From Azoarcus sp031555955 (lineage in GTDB: Bacteria > Pseudomonadota > Gammaproteobacteria > Burkholderiales > Rhodocyclaceae), in contig JAVBTY010000063.1 of NCBI GenBank assembly GCA_031555955.1, forward strand, positions 1-9,041: DNA of 9,041 bases, written 5' to 3'. The notes under the pieces are model-generated. The model was not told the origin of the DNA, did not search any database, and saw only the letters and a list, made by a program, of their open reading frames with translations. The first letter of the stretch is position 1, and each line of letters starts with the position of its first letter. A program made the position numbers and the translations under genes. Positions 1 to 5,953 of the stretch are shown one piece after another.

Positions 1-1
1 G

Positions 2-640
2 CACCTGTCGTGCATCGGCTCCACCCGCGAAGGCATCCGCGCCATCCTGCGCGAATACGCCGAAGCAGGCATCACGCGCATCGTCGCGCTGCGCGGCGAC
101 CTGCCCTCCGGCGTGGGCGATCCGGGCGAATTCCGCTACGCTAACGAACTGGTCGAATTCATCCGCGCCGAAACCGGCCGGCGCTTTCGCATCGAAGTCG
201 CCGCCTATCCCGAATGGCACCCGCAGGCGAAAAGCCCGCGCGACGACCTCGCCGCGTTCAAGCGCAAAGTCGACGCGGGCGCCGATTCCGCGATCACACA
301 ATACTTCTACAACCTCGACGCCTATCTGCGCTTTGTCGACGCCACGCGCAAGCTCGGTATCGACGTGCCCATCGTGCCCGGAATCATGCCCATCGGCAGC
401 TTCGCCAAACTGGCACGCTTCTCCGACGCCTGCGGCGCCGAAATCCCGCGCTGGATGCGCAAGGTATTCGAAAGCCACGGCGACGACACCGATGCCATCC
501 GCGCTTTCGGCCTCGACGTCGTCACCCGCCTGTGCGAAAAACTCATCGCCGCGGGCGCGCCGGGGCTGCACTTCTACAGCATGAACCAGGCCGGGCTCAC
601 CACCGAAATCTGCCATCGCCTCGGCCTGGCGCAAAACTGA
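2..640 (+). CDS. metF: 5,10-methylenetetrahydrofolate reductase, C-terminal part
   Basis: MetF reduces 5,10-methylene-THF to 5-methyl-THF with FAD and NAD(P)H, and so supplies the methyl group for methionine synthesis in the cytoplasm. The gene enters from the left edge: 212 residues are visible, and roughly the first 60-80 of a usual 275-300 are missing. Family motifs seen in order are HLSCIGSTREGI near the edge, VALRGDLPSG (the conserved RGD region), VAAYPEWHPQAK, KRKVDAGADSAITQYFYN (substrate-side Gln in ITQ), VPGIMPI, IPRWM and LHFYSMNQ near the end. The C-terminus ends at a normal place for the family and no frame break is seen. A GTG at 113 lies inside the conserved barrel and is not a start. 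The next sequence downstream is an inverted repeat and mobile-element debris, so metF appears to be the last gene of its transcript. Confidence 0.96.
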   Translation, partial: HLSCIGSTREGIRAILREYAEAGITRIVALRGDLPSGVGDPGEFRYANELVEFIRAETGRRFRIEVAAYPEWHPQAKSPRDDLAAFKRKVDAGADSAITQYFYNLDAYLRFVDATRKLGIDVPIVPGIMPIGSFAKLARFSDACGAEIPRWMRKVFESHGDDTDAIRAFGLDVVTRLCEKLIAAGAPGLHFYSMNQAGLTTEICHRLGLAQN

Positions 641-663
641 GCCACACCAGCGCCCTTTCAGTC

Positions 664-734
664 TGATCCTGTCCCGACCTCATATGCCATAACGGGTCGA
701 TAGTTTCCTGAATACAGAGGTCCAGACAGGATCA
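664..734. repeat. 17-bp inverted repeat downstream of metF
   Basis: The arms 664-680 and 718-734 are reverse complements at 15 of 17 positions (TGATCCTGTC, then two mismatches, then GACCT). They are separated by 37 bases that are less GC-rich than the flanks. There is no T tract after the right arm, so it is not a classic intrinsic terminator. It could be a small palindromic repeat element or the two ends of a decayed insertion, lying 24 bp after the metF stop. The arms are seen directly; the role is inferred. Confidence 0.6.
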
Positions 735-821
735 AACCCACCGGACCTATTTTTTCCACCAGGAAACCTCTGATCAATTCACCTGCCTTAAAATGCTTTA
801 TTCATAAACCGGATTGCCCGC

Positions 822-1015
822 ATGAAACAAGGCGCCTTCGCCTCGCTGGCCTTCGGGCAGAAGAAGAAACAGACCCGGCGTGAGCGCTTCCTGTCAGAGA
901 TGGCGCAGGCTGTTCCCTGGGGGGCGCTGCTGGCGGTGATCGAACCACACTACCCGAGTGCAGGCCGTCGCGGTCGCCGTCCGATACCGCCAGGCGCGAG
1001 CCGCGCATCTACTTC
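822..1015 (+). pseudogene. IS5-type transposase, 5' remnant
   Basis: The frame opens with MKQGAFASLAFGQKKKQTRR and continues ERFLSEMAQAVPWGALLAVI and EPHYPSAGRRGRRPIP. This matches from memory the N-terminal region of IS5-subgroup transposases (Lys/Arg-rich segment, then VPW..L..VIEPHYP..GRRGR.P). After about base 990 the family continuation (MLRIYFLQ-like) is lost in this frame. An RIYF appears in another frame at 1004-1015, so a small indel breaks the gene there. The DDE catalytic core (300-odd residues in the full protein) is absent. The formally open frame runs on to 1115, but that tail is not transposase-like. Sequence upstream from about 762 may be the old element end. The remnant lies between metF and tRNA-Gly; a shorter copy of the same 5' end is at 8181-8230. 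Confidence 0.75.
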
Positions 1016-1115
1016 CCAGAGCGAAGCAGCCCGTTGCCGTAATTTGAACCGTAAGACAACAGTCACCCGACTCAAACAAAATGGTTCCCACGAAAAACGT
1101 GACCGGGCAAGTTGA

Positions 1116-1124
1116 TGCTACAAT
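1116..1124 (+). promoter_or_regulatory. Extended -10 promoter of tRNA-Gly
   Basis: TGCTACAAT is an extended -10 element (TG, one base, then TACAAT at 1119-1124). The following GC-rich discriminator (GCCCGGCCC) is typical of stringently controlled stable-RNA promoters. The -35 region is weak; GTGACC at 1099-1104 is the nearest candidate but is too close. The tRNA begins 44 bases after the -10, which leaves room for a short 5' leader. Confidence 0.55.
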
Positions 1125-1167
1125 GCCCGGCCCAAGGAGGCATCGGCGACCTCCGAAGCATTCCTGA

Positions 1168-1242
1168 GCGGGCGTCGTATAACGGCTATTACCCTTGCTT
1201 CCCAAGCAAGAGACGAGGGTTCGACTCCCTTCGCCCGCTCCA
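1168..1242 (+). tRNA. tRNA-Gly (anticodon CCC)
   Basis: A full cloverleaf folds. The acceptor stem GCGGGCG (1168-1174) pairs with CGCCCGC (1232-1238). A D arm follows. The anticodon stem CTTGC (1194-1198) pairs with GCAAG (1206-1210) around loop TTCCCAA, with anticodon CCC at 1201-1203. The T arm is GAGGG/CCCTT around TTCGACT. T1239 is the discriminator and CCA (1240-1242) is encoded. It decodes GGG codons. The neighbours on both sides are mobile-element sequences, as is common for tRNA genes, but no repeat of the tRNA 3' end is visible elsewhere in the window. Confidence 0.97.
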
Positions 1243-1276
1243 CTTCGACTTTCCATGGCCTTCCACCAAACACCAG

Positions 1277-1337
1277 GGACGTCGCAAGCCATTGTCAGAA
1301 TTGAGAGTTTTCAGCCAACTCTCATCCACTGACGTCC
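1277..1337. repeat. Nested inverted repeat after tRNA-Gly
   Basis: An inner perfect 8-bp stem, TGAGAGTT (1302-1309) with AACTCTCA (1317-1324) around a 7-nt loop, lies inside an outer 7-bp pair GGACGTC (1277-1283) and GACGTCC (1331-1337). The inner stem could end the tRNA transcript, but no T tract follows. No credible gene lies in 1243-1497; this and the next two entries describe what that stretch holds. Confidence 0.5.
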
Positions 1338-1389
1338 AGCAAAATCCACTCCCAGCCGGTTCGAACTGACACATTGAGCGGTACATCGG

Positions 1390-1417
1390 CAATGCGGTGG
1401 TTCCCAACTCCGCATTG
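1390..1417. repeat. Perfect 8-bp inverted repeat
   Basis: CAATGCGG (1390-1397) and CCGCATTG (1410-1417) are exact reverse complements around a 12-nt loop. It is the second of three such structures between the tRNA and the insertion element. No coding frame explains it. Confidence 0.5.
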
Positions 1418-1439
1418 TTGCTGGAGGAGCTGGGGGCCT

Positions 1440-1498
1440 CTGAGGAACATGCATCCAACTCGCTTCGCAGGAGTTGGGCTCATGCTGACAGACCTCAG
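1440..1498. repeat. Long imperfect hairpin abutting the IS
   Basis: Three stems nest in order: CTGAGG (1440-1445) with CCTCAG (1493-1498), CATG (1448-1451) with CATG (1481-1484), and CCAACTC (1455-1461) with GAGTTGG (1471-1477) around a 9-nt loop. The interior loops are 2/8 and 3/3 nt. The outer stem ends on the first base of the left terminal repeat of the insertion element, so the hairpin may have been its target, or may partly belong to it. Confidence 0.5.
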
Positions 1499-1513
1499 AA
1501 CCTGTTCACGATC
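1498..1513 (+). repeat. IS terminal inverted repeat, left
   Basis: GAACCTGTTCACGATC, matching the right end at 15 of 16 bases in inverted orientation. It overlaps the stop codon (1506-1508) of the second transposase frame. Confidence 0.88.
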
Positions 1514-2024
1514 TTTTAAGCAGGAGAACGAGGAAGGCGAGGTGGATGAACTGCAAGCGGGTGTTGAGCTTTCTTTCGCAGCTTTTCCATAGGCGGCGGC
1601 ATTTCTCGATCCAGGCGAAGGATCGCTCGACGACCCAGCGCCGGGGCATGACGGCAAAGGTGTGCAACTCACTGCGCCTGGCGATCTGAACCGTGGCGCC
1701 GGGCAGTTTCTCAACGGCTTGAAAATGGCTGGCCGACATACCCGCCATCGGCCAGGAGGCTCTGAACGGCTCCCAAATCAGTGCGCAGCGGTGCAAGGCC
1801 TGTAATGCCCCCTTGCGGTCTGTGACGTCGGCCGTCGTCACGGCGATCGCATGGGGCAGCCCTTGGGTATCGACCGCAATATGACGCTTGATGCCCGAGA
1901 CCTTCTTGCCCGCGTCGTAGCCTTTCTCCCGGGCGCTATCGGTGTTCTTGACGCTCTGCGCGTCGACGATCAGGAAACTCGTCGAGAATTTGAGCCCCTG
2001 TTTTGTACGGGCCGCGCCAACCAC
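1506..2024 (-). pseudogene. IS5-family transposase, catalytic frame (damaged)
   Basis: This frame holds the DDE catalytic part: FLIVDAQSVKNTD (first Asp at residue 21 counting from GTG 2024), EKGYDAGKKVSGIKRH, VDTQGLPHAI, then RRWVVERSFAW (catalytic Glu 133), CRRLWKSCERKLNT and AFLVLLLKR at the end. The second catalytic Asp is missing from the frame. Residues 81-101 read ALIWEPFRASWPMAGMSASHF, which is not family sequence. The expected LGAVQSLLADGGYVGQPF is present in a different frame, with DGGY at 1738-1749. One base lost near 1780-1781 and one gained in the AAAA run at 1722-1725 would explain this; the two cancel, so the frame stays open. As written the product lacks a catalytic residue and should be inactive. 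Sequencing error is the main alternative. Confidence 0.85.
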
Positions 2025-2292
2025 ATTTTTTTAAAGCCCGCTCCAGAACGCTGAAACCGTCTGGACCAGGCTCGCTCCACCTGGCGAACCAGGAATGGAC
2101 CGTTCGCCATTTGGGAAAATCGCTGGGCAGCATTCGCCATTGGCAGCCACTTTTGAGCACATACAGTACGGCGCAGAACACTTCATATAAATCAACTGTC
2201 CGTGGCTTGGTCTGCTTGCGCACGCTTTCCAGTAGCGGCCTGATCCGTTCGAACGATTCTCTGCTGATGTCACTGGGGTAGCGCTTTCTCAT
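1936..2292 (-). CDS. IS5-family transposase, N-terminal frame
   Basis: 118 residues beginning MRKRYPSDISRESFERIRPL, then KTKPRTVDLYEVFCAVLYVL-type sequence, GCQWRMLPSDFPKW, VHSWFARW and VLERALKKCGWRG. This is the DNA-binding N-terminal region (DUF4096-like) of IS427-group transposases. The ATG at 2292 is the usual family start; the frame is open further upstream, but that part lies outside the element. From about base 2008 the frame turns into a shadow of the catalytic frame and stops at 1936. The family sequence passes from this frame (KKCGW) to the next (RTKQG...TSFLIVDAQ) around 2008-2019, just after an A7 run (minus strand, 2026-2032). The crossing may be a programmed shift, as in many IS5 relatives, or another indel. 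Confidence 0.85.
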   Translation of the reverse strand: MRKRYPSDISRESFERIRPLLESVRKQTKPRTVDLYEVFCAVLYVLKSGCQWRMLPSDFPKWRTVHSWFARWSEPGPDGFSVLERALKKCGWRGPYKTGAQILDEFPDRRRAERQEHR

Positions 2293-2315
2293 GGCCCAGT
2301 CTACGACATCTACAT

Positions 2316-2331
2316 GATCGTGAACAGGCTC
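2316..2331 (-). repeat. IS terminal inverted repeat, right
   Basis: Reads GAGCCTGTTCACGATC on the minus strand, one mismatch from the left end. It lies 24 bp upstream of the transposase start. Confidence 0.88.
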
Positions 2332-2583
2332 TTGGTCCCACAGTGTGCCGTGGCGGGGTCGATCGTGAAGCGTTGGCGCCCGGTTGTCCAGATTTTGCGG
2401 ATCTCCCCGCAAAAGGTCAGACCACTCATCGCTTATGGCGCGCATCACCACGGTTTCGGGCGCCGGTTGTGGATTTGTATACGCTGATTCAACCGTTACC
2501 CGACGAATACCGGATAATTCCTCCATTCTGGAAATCAGCGCGCGGCACATGCCTGCCGGGCAACAACCGGACATTCATCGATC
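2332..2583. other. Gap between IS and purU, possible gene remnant
   Basis: No recognised gene. On the minus strand a frame is open from 2574 down to the insertion element, encoding MEELSGIRRVTVES, NPQPAPETVVMRAISDEW, SDLLRGDPQNLDNRAP and related stretches. It has reasonable amino-acid composition but no family I recognise. The element would interrupt this frame, so it may be the start of a broken gene, or a chance frame. The segment must also hold the purU promoter. No good ribosome-binding site precedes purU. Confidence 0.3.
2488..2518 (+). promoter_or_regulatory. Possible purU promoter
   Basis: TTCAAC (2488-2493) and GATAAT (2513-2518) resemble -35 and -10 boxes, with a long 19-bp spacer, about 65 bp before the purU start. 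Chance occurrence is quite possible. Confidence 0.25.
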
Positions 2584-3459
2584 ATGCACCGAGAACGCTT
2601 CTTCACCCTTTCCGCCTCCTGCCCCGACCGCGTCGGCATCGTCGCCCGTGTGTCGGGTTTCATTGCCGAACACCAGGGCTGGATTCTCGAAACCTCGCTG
2701 CACGCCGAGCCACCGCGCGAGGATGAAGCGGTGGGGCGCTATTTCATGCGGATCGAGATCAAGGCAGCCTCGTTGCCTTTCCATCTGGCCGAGTTCCGCG
2801 AACGCTTCCGTCCGCTCGCCGAAGAACTTGAGATGGACTGGAAGATCAGCGATTCGGCGGTGAAAAAACGGGTGGTGATGCTGGTGTCGAAGCAGGAGCA
2901 CTGCCTGTACGACCTGCTTTCGCGCTGGCAGTCGAAGGAACTGGATATCGAAATCCCGTGCGTGATCTCGAATCACGACAGCCTGCGCGGCTTCGTCGAG
3001 TGGCACGGCATTCCCTTCCACCATGTGCCGGTGACGGCGGACAGCAAGGCCGCCGCCTACGCCGAAGTACGGCGCATCTTTGAAGAGGTGCGCGGCGATA
3101 CGATGGTGCTGGCGCGCTACATGCAGGTTCTGTCGCCGGATCTGTGCACCGCCTATCCGGGGCGCATCATCAACATCCACCACAGTTTTCTGCCCAGCTT
3201 CGTCGGCGCGAAGCCGTATCACCAGGCTTACGCGAAAGGGGTGAAACTGATCGGAGCGACCTGCCACTACGTGACCGCCGACCTCGATCAGGGGCCGATC
3301 ATCGAGCAGGACGTGATCCGCATCGACCATTCCGATTCGGTGGAGGACATGGTGCGCTACGGCAAGGACATTGAAAAAACCGTGCTGGCGCGCGGGCTCC
3401 GCTACCACCTTGAAGACCGTGTGCTGACGCACGGCAACAAAACCATCGTTTTCCGCTGA
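2584..3459 (+). CDS. purU: Formyltetrahydrofolate deformylase
   Basis: PurU hydrolyses 10-formyl-THF to THF and formate. It balances the folate pool and in some bacteria feeds formate to PurT. The 291-residue product has the usual family length (about 280-290). Residues 1-85 form an N-terminal ACT-type regulatory domain (FTLSASCPDRVGIVARVSGF, with the typical CPD.VGIVA turn). Residues 93-285 form the formyltransferase-fold catalytic domain. Catalytic residues are visible: Asn197 and His199 in IINIHHSFLPSFVGAKPYHQ, and Asp235 in VTADLDQGPIIEQDV. The ATG at 2584 places the ACT motif at its normal distance, although no strong ribosome-binding site precedes it. The NodJ-like gene starts 90 bp downstream. 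MetF, another folate enzyme, lies about 2 kb upstream beyond the mobile-element stretch. Confidence 0.97.
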   Translation: MHRERFFTLSASCPDRVGIVARVSGFIAEHQGWILETSLHAEPPREDEAVGRYFMRIEIKAASLPFHLAEFRERFRPLAEELEMDWKISDSAVKKRVVMLVSKQEHCLYDLLSRWQSKELDIEIPCVISNHDSLRGFVEWHGIPFHHVPVTADSKAAAYAEVRRIFEEVRGDTMVLARYMQVLSPDLCTAYPGRIINIHHSFLPSFVGAKPYHQAYAKGVKLIGATCHYVTADLDQGPIIEQDVIRIDHSDSVEDMVRYGKDIEKTVLARGLRYHLEDRVLTHGNKTIVFR

Positions 3460-3465
3460 ACACAG

Positions 3466-3498
3466 CCCGCTCCGCCGCCAGCAGCGGGCGGCAGCGGG
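3466..3498 (+). terminator. GC-rich hairpin after purU
   Basis: CCCGCT-CCGCC (3466-3476) pairs with GGCGG-C-AGCGGG (3487-3498), 11 pairs with one bulged base and a 10-nt loop, starting 6 bp after the purU stop. The bases that follow are GAAAAGCG, with no T tract. It may protect the mRNA end or attenuate read-through into the next gene, rather than act as a full intrinsic terminator. Confidence 0.35.
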
Positions 3499-3549
3499 AA
3501 AAGCGCCGAAAGAGCGGTCCCCGCATCATGGCGCTGCCAGGAGCCGGCA

Positions 3550-4365
3550 ATGACCGCCAGCCGCATTGATTCCCTCGACGCCTACCCCAGCCCCTGGCGG
3601 CCGCCGTGCCTGTCATCCCGCTTTGCGCCGGTGTGGCGGCGCAATTTCCTCGTCTGGCGCAAGCTCGCGCTGCCTTCGGTGCTGGGCAATCTGGCCGATC
3701 CGGTGATTTATCTGTTCGGCCTCGGTTTTGGCATCGGCATGCTGGCGCCGCAGATTGGCGGCGTCTCGTACATCAGCTTTCTTGCCGCCGGAATGGTGTG
3801 TTATTCGACGATGAACGCGGCCACGTTCGAGGCGCTGTATTCCGGTTTTTCGCGCATGCACGTGCAGCGCACGTGGGATGCCATCCTTAACGCGCCGGTG
3901 GCGCTGGACGATGTGGTGTTCGCCGAACTGATGTGGGCGGCATCGAAGGCGCTGCTGTCGGGCGCGGCGATCCTGCTCGTGGTTACGGCATGCGGCCTGG
4001 CGGAAACGCGTTACGCGGCATGGCTGCTGCCGCTGGTTTTTCTCACCGGCCTGAGCTTTGCCGCGCTGGGGCTCATCATGACTGCGCTGGCGCCGAGCTA
4101 CGACTTCTTCATGTACTACTTCACCCTGTTCATCACGCCGATGACGCTGCTTTCCGGCGTGTTCTTCCCCCCGGATCAGCTTCCCGCCGCGCTGCGCGCC
4201 GCCAGCGCGCTGCTGCCGCTGAGCCATGCGGTGGAGCTGGCCCGCCCGCTGCTGTCTGGCCGCATGCCGGATGGCATCGCGCTTCACCTCGGCGTGCTTG
4301 CCGCCTATGCCGGGCTGGCGTTCTGGCTCGCGCTGGCGCTGCTGCGCCGCCGCCTGCTTAAATGA
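3550..4365 (+). CDS. NodJ-family ABC-2 transporter permease
   Basis: A 271-residue inner-membrane protein with about six predicted membrane segments (roughly residues 50-65, 76-95, 130-150, 156-180, 186-208 and 244-265). Family signatures are WRRNFLVWRKLALPSVLGNL, IYLFGLGFGIG, SFLAAGMV, RTWDAILNAPV, FITPMTLLSGVFFPPDQLP and LPLSHAVELARPLL near the C-terminus, all typical of NodJ-type ABC-2 permeases. In rhizobia NodJ works with the ATPase NodI to export lipo-oligosaccharides. In other proteobacteria the NodIJ-like pair has no settled substrate. Here no ATPase gene is present on either side (purU upstream, cutA downstream), which is unusual. The start is well supported: AGGAG at 3539-3543, six bases before ATG. 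Because nodulation itself is not implied, no gene symbol is given. Confidence 0.9.
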   Translation: MTASRIDSLDAYPSPWRPPCLSSRFAPVWRRNFLVWRKLALPSVLGNLADPVIYLFGLGFGIGMLAPQIGGVSYISFLAAGMVCYSTMNAATFEALYSGFSRMHVQRTWDAILNAPVALDDVVFAELMWAASKALLSGAAILLVVTACGLAETRYAAWLLPLVFLTGLSFAALGLIMTALAPSYDFFMYYFTLFITPMTLLSGVFFPPDQLPAALRAASALLPLSHAVELARPLLSGRMPDGIALHLGVLAAYAGLAFWLALALLRRRLLK

Positions 4366-4419
4366 ATCCTGCGGGCAGCCGTTTTTCCCGGTCCGTCCGC
4401 ACATTTTCCGGAGCCCGCC

Positions 4420-4752
4420 ATGACCACCGATACCCTGATCGTACTCACCAATCTGCCCGACGCCGCCAGCGCCGCCGCGCTTGCCGGACGGCTGGTGGCC
4501 GCGCGGCTCGCCGCCTGCGTGAATATCCTCGCCCCGTGCACCTCGGTATACCGCTGGCGCGGCGAGGTGGAAACCGCAACCGAGGTGCCGCTGCTGATCA
4601 AAACCACCGCTGCGCGCTATGCGGATCTGGAAGAGGCGATCCGCAGCCAGCACCCTTACGAACTGCCGGAAATCACCGCCCTGCCCGTCGCCTCCGGCCT
4701 GGCTGCCTACCTCGACTGGGTAGCCGCCGAAACCGCGCCCGCCTCCGCCTGA
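4420..4752 (+). CDS. cutA: CutA1-family divalent-cation tolerance protein
   Basis: A 110-residue cytoplasmic protein of normal CutA1 length. Members form very stable trimers with a ferredoxin-like fold and bind divalent metals such as copper; the physiological role is not firmly known. Motifs seen are ARLAACVNI (Cys33), TSVYRWRGEVE (residues 42-51), PLLIKTT, and the signature HPYELPEI (78-85). The start follows GGAG (4410-4413) with a six-base spacer, 54 bp after the NodJ-like gene, so the two may be co-transcribed. The gene is convergent with the TauE/SafE permease, whose stop lies only 18 bp away; no strong terminator is visible between them. Confidence 0.96.
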   Translation: MTTDTLIVLTNLPDAASAAALAGRLVAARLAACVNILAPCTSVYRWRGEVETATEVPLLIKTTAARYADLEEAIRSQHPYELPEITALPVASGLAAYLDWVAAETAPASA

Positions 4753-4770
4753 AAAACGCCGCAACGGCTC

Positions 4771-5577
4771 TCAGCCAAACAGGGCGTGCAGCATTTTCAC
4801 ACACAGCAGGATCAGCACGCCGGCGAAAATTTTCTTTAGCGTGGCAACCGGCAGGCTGTGGGCAAGGCGCGCGCCGATGGGCGCGACAAACGCGCTGGTG
4901 AGCGCCACCAGCGCCAGAGCGGGTAAATAGATAAAGCCAACGGTATAGGGCGGCAGACCGGACGCCCCCTGCCCGTTGATGAGATAACCGGTGGTGCCCG
5001 CGATGGCGATCGGCAGGCCGATGGCGGCAGAGGTGCCGATCGCATTCTGCATCCGGACGTTGCACCAGGTCATGAACGGCACGGAAAGCGATCCGCCGCC
5101 GATCGCCACCAGCGCGGAAATGCCGCCGATGCCGAGACCCACCGCGCTCAGCCCGAACGCGCCCGGCAGTTCGCGCGATGGTCTGGGTTTGGCGTTAAGC
5201 AGCATCTGCAGCGCGACGTAGCCCATGAAACAGGCGAAAAAAACCGCCAGCACCCGGGAATCGACGCGCGCGGCCACCAGCGTGCCCGCGAATGTGCCTG
5301 CGAGAATGCCGGGCGTGATGGCGCGCACAATATCCCAGCGCACCGCCCCATGCTGCTGGTGTGCGCGCAGGCTCGACGCCGAGGTAAGGATGATGGTCGC
5401 CATCGAGGTGCCAAGCGCCAGATGCACCGCCAGATCGCGGGAAAAATCCTGCGCGATGAACAGCGTGGTCAGCATCGGCACCATGATGGCCCCACCGCCC
5501 ACGCCGAGCAGCCCGGCGAAAAAACCGACGGCCACGCCAAGCAGCGGATAGGCCAGCCACCACAAATCAAAAGTCAT
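4771..5577 (-). CDS. TauE/SafE (TSUP) family permease
   Basis: A 268-residue inner-membrane protein with about eight hydrophobic segments, of the TSUP family, which exports sulfite, sulfoacetate or related organic anions. The substrate here cannot be read from sequence. The two family half-repeats are visible: GFFAGLLGVGGGAIMVPML near the N-terminus and GGISALVAIGGGSLSVPFM in the middle, each with the GxGGG/GGG loop. GTSMATIILTSASSLRAHQQ and NAIGTSAAIGLPIAIAGTTG follow each repeat. I chose ATG 5577, not the in-frame ATG at 5613. It overlaps the stop of the upstream small gene in ATGACTTTTGA, has GGTGA just before it, and leaves an N-terminus that goes straight into the first membrane segment. 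The longer form would add 12 residues. Confidence 0.93.
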   Translation of the reverse strand: MTFDLWWLAYPLLGVAVGFFAGLLGVGGGAIMVPMLTTLFIAQDFSRDLAVHLALGTSMATIILTSASSLRAHQQHGAVRWDIVRAITPGILAGTFAGTLVAARVDSRVLAVFFACFMGYVALQMLLNAKPRPSRELPGAFGLSAVGLGIGGISALVAIGGGSLSVPFMTWCNVRMQNAIGTSAAIGLPIAIAGTTGYLINGQGASGLPPYTVGFIYLPALALVALTSAFVAPIGARLAHSLPVATLKKIFAGVLILLCVKMLHALFG

Positions 5578-5872
5578 CTTCACCCAGTTCTCCGTCCAGC
5601 CCCATAAACTCATACGTCATGAAGCGCCATTTCCCCATCATCACCGTTGTGCTGGAGAGCCGGTCCTCCCGCGCCCGCGCAACGCGAAACCCGGCCGGGC
5701 AGGCCGCCCGCGCCAGCCAGACAAGATACACCCTTGCGGGCAGCTGAAAGGATGCGCGACGCGCTAGCGCCATCCGGCTTCCGGCTTCCGGCTTCCGGGC
5801 AGCTCGATGGATAAAATATCCGGGAGCGCCGATAGCGGCCACCCCGGCTGCAACCAGCAAAAACCGGCGCAT
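5567..5872 (-). CDS. Small membrane-anchored hypothetical protein
   Basis: I do not recognise this 101-residue product. It begins MRRFLLVAAGVAAIGAPGYF, a positively charged start plus a hydrophobic run that looks like a signal anchor or signal peptide. It continues with an Arg/Ala-rich part and ends in GKWRFMTYEF and GLDGELGEDDF. The start at 5872 has AGGTGAGG 11 bases upstream, a long spacer; an in-frame ATG at 5920 would add 16 residues. The stop overlaps the start of the TauE/SafE gene by 11 bases, the usual arrangement for translational coupling and the best sign that it is real. The coding region contains a heptanucleotide repeat (5773-5800). A chance open frame in GC-rich DNA remains possible. 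Confidence 0.45.
   Translation of the reverse strand: MRRFLLVAAGVAAIGAPGYFIHRAARKPEAGSRMALARRASFQLPARVYLVWLARAACPAGFRVARAREDRLSSTTVMMGKWRFMTYEFMGLDGELGEDDF
5773..5800. repeat. Tandem heptanucleotide repeat
   Basis: TCCGGCT occurs three times in a row (5773-5793), followed by a near copy TCCGGGC (5794-5800). It lies inside the small minus-strand gene upstream of the TauE/SafE permease. Seven is not a multiple of three, so loss or gain of one unit would shift that gene's frame. Confidence 0.9.
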
Positions 5873-5953
5873 CGGGCGCAAAGCCTCACCTGACGAACCC
5901 GCTGCCTGCATAATCCACACGGCTGTACATCACTTGCAAATCTGGGGGTGCCG

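Larger units (their letters stand above)
1498..2331 (-). mobile_element. IS5-family element, IS427-like group
   Basis: An 834-bp element bounded by 16-bp imperfect terminal inverted repeats: GAACCTGTTCACGATC at 1498-1513 and the reverse complement of GAGCCTGTTCACGATC at 2316-2331 (one mismatch). Length, terminal repeats and a two-frame transposase on the minus strand fit the IS427/IS1031-type branch of the IS5 family. No clear target duplication is visible: the left flank ends CTCA and the right begins TTGG. The flanks may therefore have been rearranged, or the true ends may lie a base or two away. The transposase carries frame damage (see the two gene entries), so the copy is probably immobile on its own. 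Confidence 0.9.

Noticed and set aside
1168..1242. tRNA-Gly as integration site of an island covering the Nudix operon
   Set aside because: No integrase gene and no direct repeat of the tRNA 3' end were found in the window.
894..1292. Minus-strand open frame of 132 codons
   Set aside because: It runs antisense through the tRNA-Gly gene and the IS5 remnant; the GSRTLVSCLGSKG part is a familiar false translation of tRNA antisense sequence.
1440..1498. Integron attC site
   Set aside because: The size and folded stem are suggestive, but the terminal RYYYAAC/GTTRRRY boxes are not in the required outer positions and there is no cassette array or integrase.
2575..3432. Minus-strand open frame of 285 codons opposite purU
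   Set aside because: Shadow of purU in GC-rich DNA; His/Arg/Val-rich composition and no family motif.
3613..4764. Minus-strand open frame of 383 codons
   Set aside because: Shadow of the NodJ-like and cutA genes; extremely rich in Gly, Arg, Gln and His, and the two plus-strand genes have clear motifs and ribosome-binding sites.
4752..4771. Bidirectional terminator between cutA and the TauE/SafE gene
   Set aside because: Only a 4-bp GCCG/CGGC stem is visible in an 18-bp gap, too weak to call.
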